From Lachnospiraceae bacterium (GTDB lineage: Bacteria > Bacillota > Clostridia > Lachnospirales > Lachnospiraceae), in NCBI GenBank assembly GCA_022792835.1, contig JAAWBT010000028.1, positions 22,312-86,311 on the forward strand: a DNA stretch of 64,000 bases, read 5' to 3'. Under the pieces are notes generated by a model. That model saw only the letters and a list, made by a program, of their open reading frames with translations, did not search any database and was not told the origin of the DNA. Made by a program: the position numbers and the translations under genes. Shown here piece by piece: positions 7,774 through 16,889 of this stretch. Every line of letters starts with the position of its first letter. The first letter of the stretch is position 1.

Positions 7774-9234
7774 CTATTTTATTCCTTCCTGGGCCGGATT
7801 GTCAATCCGTTTTCCCCTGTAATCAAAACGGGAACCGTGACAGGGACAGTCCCAGCTTTTTTCATCTGGATTCCATTCCAGCTGACAGCCCATGTGAGGG
7901 CAGCGGACGGAAACCACATGAATCTCCCCATTTTCTTCCTTGTATACTCCTACTTTCTTCCCTTCATATTCTACCACTCCTCCATGGCCGCAGGGCAGCT
8001 CCTCCGTCATTGCTCTGGGCAATGCAAAAATTTCTCTTGACAGATCCCGGACCATATGAAGCCCTCCCGATATAAAGTTTTTTGCGGAGGCCGAAGGCGT
8101 AAACCTTTCCGGTGAAAACACCTTTGCATTGGGATTTTCTCTTCCTGTAATGGCATCTCGGATCATCATTGCCGCTGCCATGGAACTGGTCATCCCCCAT
8201 TTCCCAAAGCCTGTAGCCACATACCAATTTGGTGTCGCGGCCGAAAACTTCCCAATATAGGGCACGCCGTCCAAAGTCATACAGTCCTGGGCAGACCAGC
8301 GAAACCTTTCCTCACAATCCGGCCAGAGCCCCTTTGCCTGTTCCATAAGTTTTTGGTATCTGCCTCCCTCTCTGTTTTCTCCTGTCCGGTGGCTTTCCCC
8401 GCCAACCAGCACAAGACCATCTGCGCTTCGGAGGGAAAGTCCATTCTGATCCACACCGTAATACATTCCTTCCGGTAAAAAACCATTCCCCTTTGCCGGA
8501 TTTTCCGTATCCACTGCCAGCACATAGCTCCTCTCTTGATACATTCGCATAAAATAATATCCTGGCACATTGATGAAGGGGTAATGGGTCGCAAACACCA
8601 CCTGTTCTGCTGTCACAGTTCCGCCGTCTGTGCGCACCAGGCCGCCCTCCACCGAAAGGACCGGTGTTTTTTCATAAATCGTAAGCCCCTCTGCAACTCT
8701 TTTTAAAAATTCCAGTGGATGGAAATGGGCCTGTCCATGAAAACAGACGGCTCCTGCTACTGGAAAAGGCAGCTCTGTTTTTGTGGTAAACTCTGCTGTA
8801 ATTCCCAGAGCCTTTGCCCCTTCCGCCTCCTTCGCAAGCTCTTTTGCCTTTCTGTTTTCACAGGAATACAGATACGCGCTGCTCTCTGTAAAATGACAGT
8901 CAATTCCATATTCTTTCACCATACGCCTGTATTCGCTGATGGCCTTTTCATTTGCCGCGGCATACTGCCCTGCCGCTTCCATGCCAAACTGTTCTGCCAG
9001 TCTGTCGTAAATCAGCCCGTGCTGAGAGGTTATCTTTGCCGTGGTATGTTTCGTCTGGCCGCTCCCGATCCTGGCTGCCTCCAACACCACCACCGAAACC
9101 CCGCTTTCTGCAAGAAGTCTGGCAGTGAGGAGCCCGGCCATTCCGCCCCCAATCACCGCCGTCTCTGTTTTAATCTCCCCCGTCAGGCGTTCCCGTTTCG
9201 GTATCACTGTATGTTTCGTCCAAAGAGATTTCAT
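7774..9234 (-). CDS. FAD-dependent oxidoreductase with C-terminal Rieske domain
   Basis: A 486-residue cytoplasmic flavoprotein of the DadA/glycine-oxidase (DAO) fold fused to a Rieske iron-sulfur domain. The FAD-binding loop is GGGMAGL (about 29-35) followed by the usual ARLLAESG helix. The C-terminal Rieske cluster ligands are Cys445-P-His447 and Cys463-P-C-His466. Such proteins are common in Clostridia and Bacilli; the physiological substrate is not established. The ATG follows GAGGTG. It lies downstream of the GH13 gene with a long hairpin between them, so it may have its own promoter. Confidence 0.9.
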   Translation of the reverse strand: MKSLWTKHTVIPKRERLTGEIKTETAVIGGGMAGLLTARLLAESGVSVVVLEAARIGSGQTKHTTAKITSQHGLIYDRLAEQFGMEAAGQYAAANEKAISEYRRMVKEYGIDCHFTESSAYLYSCENRKAKELAKEAEGAKALGITAEFTTKTELPFPVAGAVCFHGQAHFHPLEFLKRVAEGLTIYEKTPVLSVEGGLVRTDGGTVTAEQVVFATHYPFINVPGYYFMRMYQERSYVLAVDTENPAKGNGFLPEGMYYGVDQNGLSLRSADGLVLVGGESHRTGENREGGRYQKLMEQAKGLWPDCEERFRWSAQDCMTLDGVPYIGKFSAATPNWYVATGFGKWGMTSSMAAAMMIRDAITGRENPNAKVFSPERFTPSASAKNFISGGLHMVRDLSREIFALPRAMTEELPCGHGGVVEYEGKKVGVYKEENGEIHVVSVRCPHMGCQLEWNPDEKSWDCPCHGSRFDYRGKRIDNPAQEGIK

Positions 9235-9252
9235 CGTTCATCACCTCGAATT

Positions 9253-9288
9253 TATAGGAAACGGCAAATATTCTTGTCGTTTCCTATA
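9253..9288. repeat. 11-bp inverted repeat upstream of the FAD/Rieske gene
   Basis: TATAGGAAACG (9253-9263) and CGTTTCCTATA (9278-9288) are perfect inverted copies with a 14-base spacer, 18 bases upstream of the start codon of the FAD/Rieske gene. A third TATAGGAAAT-like copy lies near 9313-9322. It could be a terminator-like stem after the GH13 gene or an operator. No T-run follows it on the minus strand. Confidence 0.55.
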
Positions 9289-9347
9289 GTATGCACCGAA
9301 AGAGACCGAATATTTCCTATATAAAAAAGAAGAGAACTGACCTTTCG

Positions 9348-11417
9348 TCAACCCTCCTCTTTATTCTCCACAAATATCACAGAACTCTCCGGCGGCAGCT
9401 CCATGGCCAGAATTCCGTCTCTGATGGAAGCCTGCACTTCTCTCTCACTGTAGGAATCTCCTGATGTCAGCATCAGCCGTTTCATGGTCCCGTCCGGCCG
9501 GACTCCAATCTCCCATACAGGAATCTCCACCCACATGGGCGACTCGCTGGTATTTAAAATCACTGCCAGTCGGCATTTTTCATTAAAACGGCCATAGGCA
9601 ATGAGATGCCGGCCAGCCGCCAGAGGCTTCAAAGAGCCTGTCTTAAGGGGCAAGTATGTCTTGTGAAGCTTTGTCATGCATTTATGAAATTCGATCAGCG
9701 AAACATCCTCATCCCCCCACGGGTAAGTACGCCGGTTGTCCGGGTCTGTCCAGCCGCATAACCCTGCCTCATCCCCATAATAGATGGTCGGCGCTCCCGG
9801 CCAGGTCATCTGCACAGTCACAGCCATACGCAGCACATTCTTTTTTACTCCGATCTCTGCCGCTTTTGCCCCCAGGGAGCCAATCCGTCCCACTGTGCGG
9901 TTGGTCCTGGTCAGAAACCGGGAGTGATCATGGTTGGAAAGCTCATTCATAGCCACCTGGAGAGACTGGACATGAAACCGGCTCATCTCATGAAGCATGG
10001 TCCTGAAAAACAGCTCTCCGTCCGCATACATATCGTCGCGCCGTTCATCGCTGTGTTTCTCAAGCCCGGTCAAAAACCAGGTCAGCGGCTCCATAAAGGC
10101 GTCATAGTTCATGACGGTATCCCACTGGTCCCCGGCAAGCCAGCTCTCCGGATTCCCATAATGCTCCGCCAGGATCAGTGCATCCGGCTTTGCCTCCTTC
10201 ACATTCTTTCTGAAATCCCGCCAGAACTGGTGATTAAAATCCTCGCTGTGGCCCAGGTCTGCCGCCACATCCAGCCGCCAGCCATCCACATTGTAAGGCT
10301 CTGACACCCACTTCTTCCCGATCTTCATAATATAATCATAGAGCTCCGGGGAAGCCTCATAATTTAACTTTGGCAGTGTGTCATGGCCCCACCAGCCGTC
10401 ATAATGGCCGTTATAGGGCCAATGGCCGCCTGTAAACCGGAAAAAATTTTTGTAGGGACTCGCCTCTGAGACATAAGCTCCCGTCTCGTAGTCCTCCTGC
10501 CCTTCATAGAGCCGTTCCCGGTCCATCCACTTATTGAAAGATCCGCAGTGGTTAAACACACCGTCCAGGATTATTCGCATCCCACGGCGGTGAGCCTCCT
10601 CCACCACCTCGGCAAAAAAAGCGTTACTGGCCTCCAGGTTTACTTTATCCGTAACCCTTGTAATGTATCCCAGTGCCTCCTTGTTCGTCTCCCCAGCCTG
10701 AACCGGCCTGTGGACATCATTGATGATCTTTCCATAATGGGGATCAATATAGTCATAATCCTGAATATCATATTTATGATTCGACGGGGAAACAAAAATC
10801 GGGTTAAAATAGATCACCTCCACGCCCAGCTCCTTCAGATAATCCAGCTTTTCCAAAACCCCCTGCAGATCCCCGCCGTAAAAATTATTAACATCCAGAG
10901 GCTCCGGCCGCTGTCTCCAGTCCTTTATCCTGCGGACCGGCTGCTTGTCCACATACAAATATTCTCCGTCCCCCACATCATTCTCCGGACATCCGTTCCG
11001 GAACCGGTCCACAAAAATCTGATAAATAATGGCTCCCTTCGCCCAGTCCGGCGTATGAAAACCAGGAGTAATCTGAAAGGCATATTCCCATCTGGGCAAA
11101 TCAGATACCCCTGTTTTATCGTACCAGCAGATCTCCTCCCCTTTTTCGATCTGAAACCAATAACGATACGGCGCATCCGAAAGAGAGACCTCTGTCTCAT
11201 AAAATACAAACCCTGCCTGTTCCCCTCCGGGAACCATCCTCATTTCCTGCCGCTCTCCCCCGGCAGCCGCAGTCAAATATACGCTGTCCACATCGTCCTT
11301 TGCAGCCCGGAACCGAATCTGAACCCTATCGCCTGCATCCGGTTCCATGGGACATCGGTAGTCCACCGTCTCGTCACTAAAAAGAGCCCGTCTGTTTATT
11401 TTACCTGTCCGACACAT
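9348..11417 (-). CDS. GH13 alpha-glucan hydrolase (neopullulanase/cyclomaltodextrinase type)
   Basis: A 689-residue glycoside hydrolase. An N-terminal beta-sandwich (about 1-140, CBM34-like) precedes the catalytic barrel. The four GH13 regions are visible: DGVFNH, GWRLDVAAD (nucleophile Asp), ILAEHYG (acid/base Glu) and LSNHDHSR. The N domain plus DRFRNG and QIFVDRF fit cyclomaltodextrinase/neopullulanase enzymes that split alpha-1,4 links in maltodextrins, cyclodextrins or pullulan. No signal peptide is seen, so it is probably intracellular. I chose ATG 11417 because GAGGAG precedes it; the open frame upstream to 11651 runs through the promoter and hairpin. Confidence 0.92.
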   Translation of the reverse strand: MCRTGKINRRALFSDETVDYRCPMEPDAGDRVQIRFRAAKDDVDSVYLTAAAGGERQEMRMVPGGEQAGFVFYETEVSLSDAPYRYWFQIEKGEEICWYDKTGVSDLPRWEYAFQITPGFHTPDWAKGAIIYQIFVDRFRNGCPENDVGDGEYLYVDKQPVRRIKDWRQRPEPLDVNNFYGGDLQGVLEKLDYLKELGVEVIYFNPIFVSPSNHKYDIQDYDYIDPHYGKIINDVHRPVQAGETNKEALGYITRVTDKVNLEASNAFFAEVVEEAHRRGMRIILDGVFNHCGSFNKWMDRERLYEGQEDYETGAYVSEASPYKNFFRFTGGHWPYNGHYDGWWGHDTLPKLNYEASPELYDYIMKIGKKWVSEPYNVDGWRLDVAADLGHSEDFNHQFWRDFRKNVKEAKPDALILAEHYGNPESWLAGDQWDTVMNYDAFMEPLTWFLTGLEKHSDERRDDMYADGELFFRTMLHEMSRFHVQSLQVAMNELSNHDHSRFLTRTNRTVGRIGSLGAKAAEIGVKKNVLRMAVTVQMTWPGAPTIYYGDEAGLCGWTDPDNRRTYPWGDEDVSLIEFHKCMTKLHKTYLPLKTGSLKPLAAGRHLIAYGRFNEKCRLAVILNTSESPMWVEIPVWEIGVRPDGTMKRLMLTSGDSYSEREVQASIRDGILAMELPPESSVIFVENKEEG

Positions 11418-11450
11418 GCAAACACTCCTCACCAAGTTGTCTTTTAACAT

Positions 11451-11477
11451 TTTATACCAAAACTTTCTTAAATACAA
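11451..11477 (-). promoter_or_regulatory. Proximal promoter of the GH13 gene
   Basis: On the minus strand TTGTAT (11472-11477), 15-base spacer, TATAAA (11451-11456) preceded by TGG, an extended -10. It is about 35 bases before the start codon. Confidence 0.5.
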
Positions 11478-11528
11478 GATAGAATCCCATGATTTCTGGT
11501 GGCGGCAATCGAGTAGGGGAAGATATCG

Positions 11529-11593
11529 TTCTCCTGCACGGCCTTGTGAAAGTAAAAAGGACAGCCTTTCGATCGCTGTCCTTTTTAGGAGAA
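11529..11593. terminator. Nested inverted repeat, bidirectional terminator or attenuator
   Basis: A perfect 12-bp stem AAAAAGGACAGC (11554-11565) / GCTGTCCTTTTT (11575-11586) with a 9-base loop has T5 on both strands. An outer pair TTCTCCT (11529-11535) / AGGAGAA (11587-11593) encloses it. It lies between the distal and proximal minus-strand promoters of the GH13 gene. Confidence 0.7.
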
Positions 11594-11656
11594 GGTATTT
11601 CTTTCTTATGGGGTGTAGCAAAACTATATAAAATGTATTGGGGGGGTACATTCATT

Positions 11657-11665
11657 ATTATAGCA
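11657..11665 (-). promoter_or_regulatory. Distal promoter upstream of the GH13 hairpin
   Basis: On the minus strand TGCTATAAT (TATAAT at 11657-11662) is a consensus extended -10. A transcript from it would meet the 11529-11593 hairpin after roughly 70-100 bases, giving a short RNA or an attenuated GH13 leader. No clear -35. Confidence 0.4.
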
Positions 11666-11823
11666 TTCTCTCTCTTTTAAGTGTGCACAAACTTTCTAGA
11701 AATCCTCTTTTTTTTTAGCGATTTTAACGGCTCTCCCCTTCTCTCTTCCCCATTTTCTCTATCAGTTTTCCATAAAAAGAGTGTTCTTTCTATGAAAAAA
11801 CGCTTTTCTGCTCTTCCAACTTA

Positions 11824-11832
11824 TGGTATACT
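11824..11832 (+). promoter_or_regulatory. Promoter of the chemoreceptor gene
   Basis: TGGTATACT with TATACT at 11827-11832 is an extended -10 about 110 bases before the GTG start. The -35 is poor. I see no convincing sigma-D (flagellar) promoter. Confidence 0.45.
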
Positions 11833-11858
11833 GATAGCAAAGTCATTCATCGGTCAAA

Positions 11859-11935
11859 CGGATGGAAAAGCAGACATCCGCTCGAACATTGAGGGGCTTT
11901 TCTTGCGTCTTTAAAACAATTTTAAAAGGAGAGTC
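11859..11935 (+). promoter_or_regulatory. Structured leader of the chemoreceptor gene
   Basis: CGGATG (11859-11864) pairs with CATCCG (11875-11880). Further down TTTAAAA-CAA-TTTTAAA is an inverted repeat just before the ribosome site AGGAGAG. It does not match c-di-GMP, TPP or preQ1 consensus cores that I know. Confidence 0.3.
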
Positions 11936-11941
11936 TGAAAC

Positions 11942-13945
11942 GTGAAAACACAAACCCATTCTGGCAAAAAGAAAAAACGGAGCCTGAACGGACGGATACT
12001 GAAGAATACGACCCTCAATATTATAGCAGTGGTGATCGTATGCTGCGTAGTCATGGCATTTTCCATGCAGTCACTGGCAGGCAGTATCCTGCTGGACAGC
12101 CTGCAGCCCATGGCCAGACAGTCCGCCAAAACAGTGGAAGCCAACATTCACATGCTCGCGGACCGGATGATGACCATCTCGGGCGACACCCGGATGTACA
12201 GCACCTCCGGCGAAGAATTGTCGGAGACTGAGGCAGTCCAAAAAAACCGGGAAACGGTCTTGACGGAGGCCGCGGAAATCTATGAACTGCATACCATCGC
12301 CCTGTATGATCTGGAAGGCCGGCTGCTGCAGGCGGTCGGAAGCGCTCCGGACAGCCTGGACTCCAGCTTTTTTTCGCTCCTGAAAGAAACAGATAACCTG
12401 ACAATCCATTCTTCCACTATCTTTCAGAATAAACTGGGCATCACCATGGGCATGCCTGTCAAAAAAGACGGGGAGACGGGCCTGTATGTGGTCGGAGTCT
12501 ATAAATATGATACACTCAACGATGTGATAAGCAGTATCAACCTTGGAAAAAACGGCATGGCCTGTCTTGTCAACCGGGAGGGAGAGATCACTGGCCATCC
12601 GGATCAGTCCCTGGTCCTTGGCAAAAGCACACTCGCACAGCTGTATGACAGCGCTGCCCTTGACCATGCAACCAGCGGTGAAACCGGAGCAGAAGAATTT
12701 TCTTCCGGCGGCAAAACCATCCTGGCCGCCTTCTCCCCCGTCCGCGGCACCCAGTGGGGTTTGATCATCCAGGTGCCAAAATCAGATTATGATCATCTGA
12801 TCCGCGCCGCCATGCTGGCAGCAGTTCTGATTACCATGGCAGTTTTGACTGTTTCCATTCTGCTGATCCTGCGTCTTTCCCGGTCGATCTCTCATCCGGT
12901 AAAAGCCGTGACAAGACGAATGGTCTCCCTGGCCGACGGGGACCTGCATACGGAGGTAACCTCTGTTGATTCTGGAGATGAGCTGGAGGTGCTGACCCAG
13001 ACCTTGGCTGCCACCGTGGAAAGCGTAAACTGCTACATATCAGATATTCAACAGGTGTTAACCCACATTGCTGAAGGTAATCTGGACGTCTCCCCCCAAG
13101 TGGATTATAAGGGAGATTTCGCCTTGATCCGAAGCAGCCTGGCCACCATCACCCAGTCCATGAACGGGACCATCTCCGGATTCCGGGCTGCGGCCGCCAG
13201 ACTTGCCAGCATGTCTGAGGAGTTAAGCGGCCAGTCCGGCCAGCTCCACCAGGCTTCCCTGGAACAGAATCAATCCACAGAAGCCCTGGTCCATGAGGTG
13301 TCCAACGTGAAAGAACGGCTGGCCAGCGTCGATGCAAGCAGCTGCCAGACCCGTTCCAAGACAGAAGAAATCGCCCGGTGCATTCAGGAGGCTAACGTCC
13401 AGATGTCCACCCTCTCAAAAGCCATGGACAATATCCGCGCCAACACGGGAGAGATCACGAAGATCGCCAAAGACATTGAAGACATTGCCTTCCAGACCAA
13501 CATCCTGGCTATCAACGCCTCCGTGGAGGCTGCCCGCGCAGGAGCCGCCGGAAAGGGATTTGCCGTGGTGGCAAACGAGGTCAGACAGCTGGCCTCCAAG
13601 AGCGCCGAGGCTGCACAGAGCGCAACGAACATGGTCACCAACACCAGAGCCATCATCCAGTCCGGCGTGGATTTGACTGCCCACACGGCAGATTCTCTCC
13701 AGGCCATCTCCGTTGTTTCCGACCAGATCAGCACGATCTCTGACCATCTTGTCGCAGCGGTAGAGGGCCAGGAAAGCGCCCTGGCCATTATGGAAGAACG
13801 GATTGAAGCCATTTCTGATATTGCCGACCGAAATCTGCAAAACGCCGGCGGCACGGAACAGTCCAGCGGGCTGCTGGCCAGAGAAGCGGAGGATCTCCGG
13901 GCTCAGGTAGAAAAGTTTATCTTGAAGGAGGGACATAACCAATGA
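11942..13945 (+). CDS. Methyl-accepting chemotaxis protein
   Basis: A 667-residue transmembrane chemoreceptor. TM1 is about residues 20-43 and TM2 about 280-305. The region between is an extracytoplasmic Cache-like sensor. A HAMP domain follows (about 305-360, [13 protein letters not shown]), then the signalling rod with its conserved tip ([18 protein letters not shown], about 517-534) that contacts CheA and CheW. Start is GTG, chosen because AAAAGGAGAG precedes it. The last codons overlap the next gene by ATGA, so sensor and FMN-binding lipoprotein are translationally coupled. No other chemotaxis or flagellar gene is in the window. The ligand is not predictable. Confidence 0.95.
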   Translation: MKTQTHSGKKKKRSLNGRILKNTTLNIIAVVIVCCVVMAFSMQSLAGSILLDSLQPMARQSAKTVEANIHMLADRMMTISGDTRMYSTSGEELSETEAVQKNRETVLTEAAEIYELHTIALYDLEGRLLQAVGSAPDSLDSSFFSLLKETDNLTIHSSTIFQNKLGITMGMPVKKDGETGLYVVGVYKYDTLNDVISSINLGKNGMACLVNREGEITGHPDQSLVLGKSTLAQLYDSAALDHATSGETGAEEFSSGGKTILAAFSPVRGTQWGLIIQVPKSDYDHLIRAAMLAAVLITMAVLTVSILLILRLSRSISHPVKAVTRRMVSLADGDLHTEVTSVDSGDELEVLTQTLAATVESVNCYISDIQQVLTHIAEGNLDVSPQVDYKGDFALIRSSLATITQSMNGTISGFRAAAARLASMSEELSGQSGQLHQASLEQNQSTEALVHEVSNVKERLASVDASSCQTRSKTEEIARCIQEANVQMSTLSKAMDNIRANTGEITKIAKDIEDIAFQTNILAINASVEAARAGAAGKGFAVVANEVRQLASKSAEAAQSATNMVTNTRAIIQSGVDLTAHTADSLQAISVVSDQISTISDHLVAAVEGQESALAIMEERIEAISDIADRNLQNAGGTEQSSGLLAREAEDLRAQVEKFILKEGHNQ

Positions 13946-14385
13946 AACGAATCCTTTTAGGAATTCTGCTTTTACTGTTTCCATTCCTGTTTCTCACTGC
14001 CTGCGGAAACAGCACGGGCCTGAAAGACGGTTACTATACGGCCCAGGCCGCCCAGTTTAGCCATGGCTGGAAAGAATATGTCACGATCATGGTCAAAGGT
14101 GGAAGCATCGTCTCTGTGGAGTACAATGCGGAAAATCCCAGTGGTTTTATCAAAAGCTGGGACAACGCCTATATGCAGACCATGCTCCATTCCAGCGGCA
14201 CTTATCCCAACGAATACACCCGCTATTATGCCGGACAGCTCCTGGAAGATCAGAACGCAGACGGCATTGACGCCCTGAGCGGCGCCTCTTCCTCCTACGG
14301 TTCCTTCCAGAAATTGGCCGCCGCAGTGCTGGAGCAGGCAAGACAGGGGGATTCTGATATCGTGACAGTCGACACCTCCCATTAA
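13942..14385 (+). CDS. FMN-binding domain lipoprotein
   Basis: A 147-residue exported lipoprotein: a hydrophobic start [20 protein letters not shown] then Cys21 as the lipid site. The mature part matches the FMN_bind fold: [21 protein letters not shown]-like strand, and the flavin attachment region DALSGASSS, which resembles the D-x-x-S/T-G-A-S/T motif to which ApbE links FMN through a Ser/Thr. It overlaps the chemoreceptor stop by ATGA. The pairing suggests that the flavoprotein or an electron acceptor bound near it feeds the receptor, which is inference. Closest named relatives are the RnfG/NqrC-type and major membrane immunogen proteins. Confidence 0.85.
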   Translation: MKRILLGILLLLFPFLFLTACGNSTGLKDGYYTAQAAQFSHGWKEYVTIMVKGGSIVSVEYNAENPSGFIKSWDNAYMQTMLHSSGTYPNEYTRYYAGQLLEDQNADGIDALSGASSSYGSFQKLAAAVLEQARQGDSDIVTVDTSH

Positions 14386-14411
14386 ATTTTTGCAATGACC
14401 CTTAAAACCAC

Positions 14412-14455
14412 AAAAACGCCATGCAGAAAACGAATTTTCTACATGGCGTTTTATT
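14412..14455. terminator. Bidirectional terminator between FMN lipoprotein and ftsH
   Basis: AAAACGCCATG-c-AGAAAA / TTTTCT-a-CATGGCGTTTT, an almost perfect long stem with A-run and T-run on either side, serves both convergent genes. Confidence 0.9.
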
Positions 14456-14467
14456 CTATACGTTCTT

Positions 14468-16312
14468 TTAAGCGGTCTCTTTGGCGTCAAACAGCGCCTC
14501 AAATTCTTCTTTGCTGATCTTTTCTTTTTCTAAAAGAAGATCTGCGCTCTTGTGAAGGATCTCCTTGTGACTCATCAAAAGCTCTTTCGCCCGCAGGTAA
14601 CAGCTGTCAATGATGCGCTTCACCTCTTCGTCAATGGTGGAAGCCACCTTTTCACCGTAAGCTCTTGTATGGGCCAGATCCCGGCCGATAAATACCTGGC
14701 CGTCGTCATCGCCGTAGCAGATCATGCCGATCTGGTCGGACATACCATATTTGGTGACCATATTCCGCGCAGTCTCAGTGGCCTGCTTGATATCCTGAGA
14801 CGCCCCTGTGGTAATGTCGTCAAAGATCATCTCCTCTGCGATCCTGCCTCCCAGGCTCACAGTGATCTCCTGGAGCATCCTGCCTCTTGTGTTGAACATC
14901 TCATCCTTTTCCGGTACAGGCATGGTATAGCCCGCCGCCCCAATCCCCGTAGGGATAATGGAAACCGTATGGACCGGCCCCACATCCGGAAGCAGATGGA
15001 ACAAGATTGCGTGGCCGCTCTCGTGATAAGCGGTGATCTTCTTATCCTTTTCCGAGATCAGCTTACTTTTCTTTTCCATGCCGATCCCCACCTTCACGAA
15101 TGACCGTTCAATATCCTCCTGCTTCAAAAAAGCCCTGTTATCCTTTGCCGCCAGAATGGCCGCCTCATTCATCAGGTTTTCCAGATCAGCTCCGGTAAAG
15201 CCTGCTGTGGTCTGCGCTACCTTTTTCAGATCCACATCTTCCGCCAGCGGTTTCTCCTTCGCGTGAACCTGGAGTATCTCCTCACGCCCTCTCACATCAG
15301 GTCTGCCCACTGCCACTTTTCTGTCAAAACGGCCGGGACGCAGAAGAGCCGGATCTAAAATATCCACCCGGTTCGTGGCTGCCATCACAATGATTCCCTC
15401 ATTGACGCCAAAACCGTCCATTTCCACCAAAAGCTGATTTAAGGTCTGTTCCCTCTCGTCGTGGCCGCCGCCAAGGCCGGTGCCTCTGCGCCTGCCCACT
15501 GCATCGATCTCATCAATAAACACAATACAGGGAGCATTTTTTTTCGCATCTTCAAATAAATCCCGGACACGGGAAGCGCCGACGCCCACAAACATTTCCA
15601 CAAAGTCAGAACCGGAAATGCTGAAAAACGGAACTCCCGCTTCTCCTGCCACTGCCTTTCCGAGAAGCGTCTTACCGGTTCCCGGAGGGCCGACTAACAG
15701 AACGCCTTTGGGAATCCTGGCTCCCACTTTCATGTATCTGCCAGGATTTTTTAAGAAATCCACCACCTCTGCCAGATCCTCTTTTTCCTCCTCCAGGCCG
15801 GCCACTTTTTTAAAATTGATGCCATGGCCGTCCCTGGTCACCTTTGCACGGCTTTTTCCGAAGTTCGCCATCCGGCTTCCTCCGCCTCCGCCGCCGTTCA
15901 TGACGTTCATGGAACGGGTAAACATTCCCATGACGATCAGGGCCACCACCAGCATCCCGATGAGAATCGGCAGCACAATCGTAAAGAAACTGTCCTCCTC
16001 CGGCACATCCCGCATGGTCACGGTAATCTCTTGCCCCAGAAGATATTCCTTTACCGCTCCCACGTCCTCCACGCTCCAGCTATAGGGAGTGGAATCATTT
16101 TTAAAGTACAGTTTGACCTGGCCGGTGGGCACCTCCTTGTTTGGCCGGATCTCCGCCTCACTGACATTGCCCCCCTCCACCTCAGTCACAAATTCCTGCC
16201 AGGACCGCTCACGGCCTTCATTCAGGTCCTTCCGAATCCACATAAAAGCTACGGCCGCCACCAGGATAATCAACAGGTAAAAGCCCAGCCCGCTGCTGTG
16301 TTTCTGTTCCAA
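14468..16312 (-). CDS. ftsH: ATP-dependent zinc metalloprotease FtsH
   Basis: A 614-residue membrane AAA+ protease that degrades misfolded membrane and regulatory proteins. Two membrane segments (about 10-26 and 111-130) flank the extracytoplasmic region. Then come Walker A GPPGTGKT (208-215), Walker B IVFIDEID (263-270), the second region of homology with [20 protein letters not shown], and the protease site HESGH (430-434) with Asp in DDITTGAS. The start is TTG, fixed by AAGGAGG eight bases upstream. It ends the tilS-hpt-ftsH run. In this lineage it is also linked to sporulation. Confidence 0.98.
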   Translation of the reverse strand: MEQKHSSGLGFYLLIILVAAVAFMWIRKDLNEGRERSWQEFVTEVEGGNVSEAEIRPNKEVPTGQVKLYFKNDSTPYSWSVEDVGAVKEYLLGQEITVTMRDVPEEDSFFTIVLPILIGMLVVALIVMGMFTRSMNVMNGGGGGGSRMANFGKSRAKVTRDGHGINFKKVAGLEEEKEDLAEVVDFLKNPGRYMKVGARIPKGVLLVGPPGTGKTLLGKAVAGEAGVPFFSISGSDFVEMFVGVGASRVRDLFEDAKKNAPCIVFIDEIDAVGRRRGTGLGGGHDEREQTLNQLLVEMDGFGVNEGIIVMAATNRVDILDPALLRPGRFDRKVAVGRPDVRGREEILQVHAKEKPLAEDVDLKKVAQTTAGFTGADLENLMNEAAILAAKDNRAFLKQEDIERSFVKVGIGMEKKSKLISEKDKKITAYHESGHAILFHLLPDVGPVHTVSIIPTGIGAAGYTMPVPEKDEMFNTRGRMLQEITVSLGGRIAEEMIFDDITTGASQDIKQATETARNMVTKYGMSDQIGMICYGDDDGQVFIGRDLAHTRAYGEKVASTIDEEVKRIIDSCYLRAKELLMSHKEILHKSADLLLEKEKISKEEFEALFDAKETA

Positions 16313-16329
16313 TTTTAAAGCCTCCTTAA

Positions 16330-16854
16330 TTACACCTCTACCACGCCGATATAGGGCAGGTTTCTGTATTTCTGATCATAGTCCAATCCGTATCCCACTA
16401 CAAATTCATCCGGGATACTGAAACAGGTATAATCTACCTTCACTTCTTTCTTTACTCTCCGAGAGGGCTTGTCAAGCAGGGTACAAATCTTAATATCCGC
16501 CGGCCCTCTCTGTTTTAAAACCTCCGTCAGATAACTCAGAGTCCTTCCTGAATCAATAATATCCTCCACAATCAGGACGTGCTTTCCCTCAAGGGACTCA
16601 TCGAGATCTTTGATGATCTTCACAATGCCGCTGGATTTTGTCCCCGCGCCGTAGCTGGACACGCACATAAAGTCCAGGGACACCGGCACTGTAATTCTCT
16701 TTGCCAGCTCGCAAGTAAAAAACACGCCGCCTTTTAAGATACAGATCAAATGTACCGATTTTCCTGCGTAATCCGCACTAATCTGTTTACCGATCTCCTC
16801 TACCCTGGCATCTACCTCGTCCTCCGGAAGCAGGACCCTGATTTTGTCCTCCAT
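16330..16854 (-). CDS. hpt: Hypoxanthine phosphoribosyltransferase
   Basis: A 174-residue cytoplasmic purine salvage enzyme converting hypoxanthine (and guanine) plus PRPP to IMP/GMP. The PRPP-binding motif is VLIVEDIIDSGRTL (93-106) and the flexible loop carries SSYGAGTKSSG. Length is normal. The ATG is preceded by AAAGGA. It lies between tilS and ftsH, 17 bases from the latter, as in Bacillus and Clostridia. Confidence 0.97.
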   Translation of the reverse strand: MEDKIRVLLPEDEVDARVEEIGKQISADYAGKSVHLICILKGGVFFTCELAKRITVPVSLDFMCVSSYGAGTKSSGIVKIIKDLDESLEGKHVLIVEDIIDSGRTLSYLTEVLKQRGPADIKICTLLDKPSRRVKKEVKVDYTCFSIPDEFVVGYGLDYDQKYRNLPYIGVVEV

Positions 16855-16889
16855 AATTCATATCCTTTCTTCTTTTGAAATTCCTGCCG

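Larger units (their letters stand above)
11418..11941. other. Intergenic region between GH13 and chemoreceptor genes
   Basis: No gene is supported in these 524 bases; short frames here have no ribosome sites. It holds two minus-strand promoter candidates (11451-11477 and 11657-11665), a nested hairpin between them (11529-11593), and the plus-strand chemoreceptor promoter and leader (11824-11941). Confidence 0.7.

Noticed and set aside
9348..11651. 767-residue form of the GH13 protein
   Set aside because: The first 78 codons run through a promoter and hairpin, and the ATG at 11417 has a good ribosome site.
11681..11914. 77-codon plus-strand frame before the chemoreceptor
   Set aside because: It lacks a ribosome site, has low-complexity codons and overlaps the chemoreceptor promoter.
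11839..11941. c-di-GMP riboswitch before the chemoreceptor
   Set aside because: Chemoreceptor leaders often hold one, but the conserved core sequences are missing.
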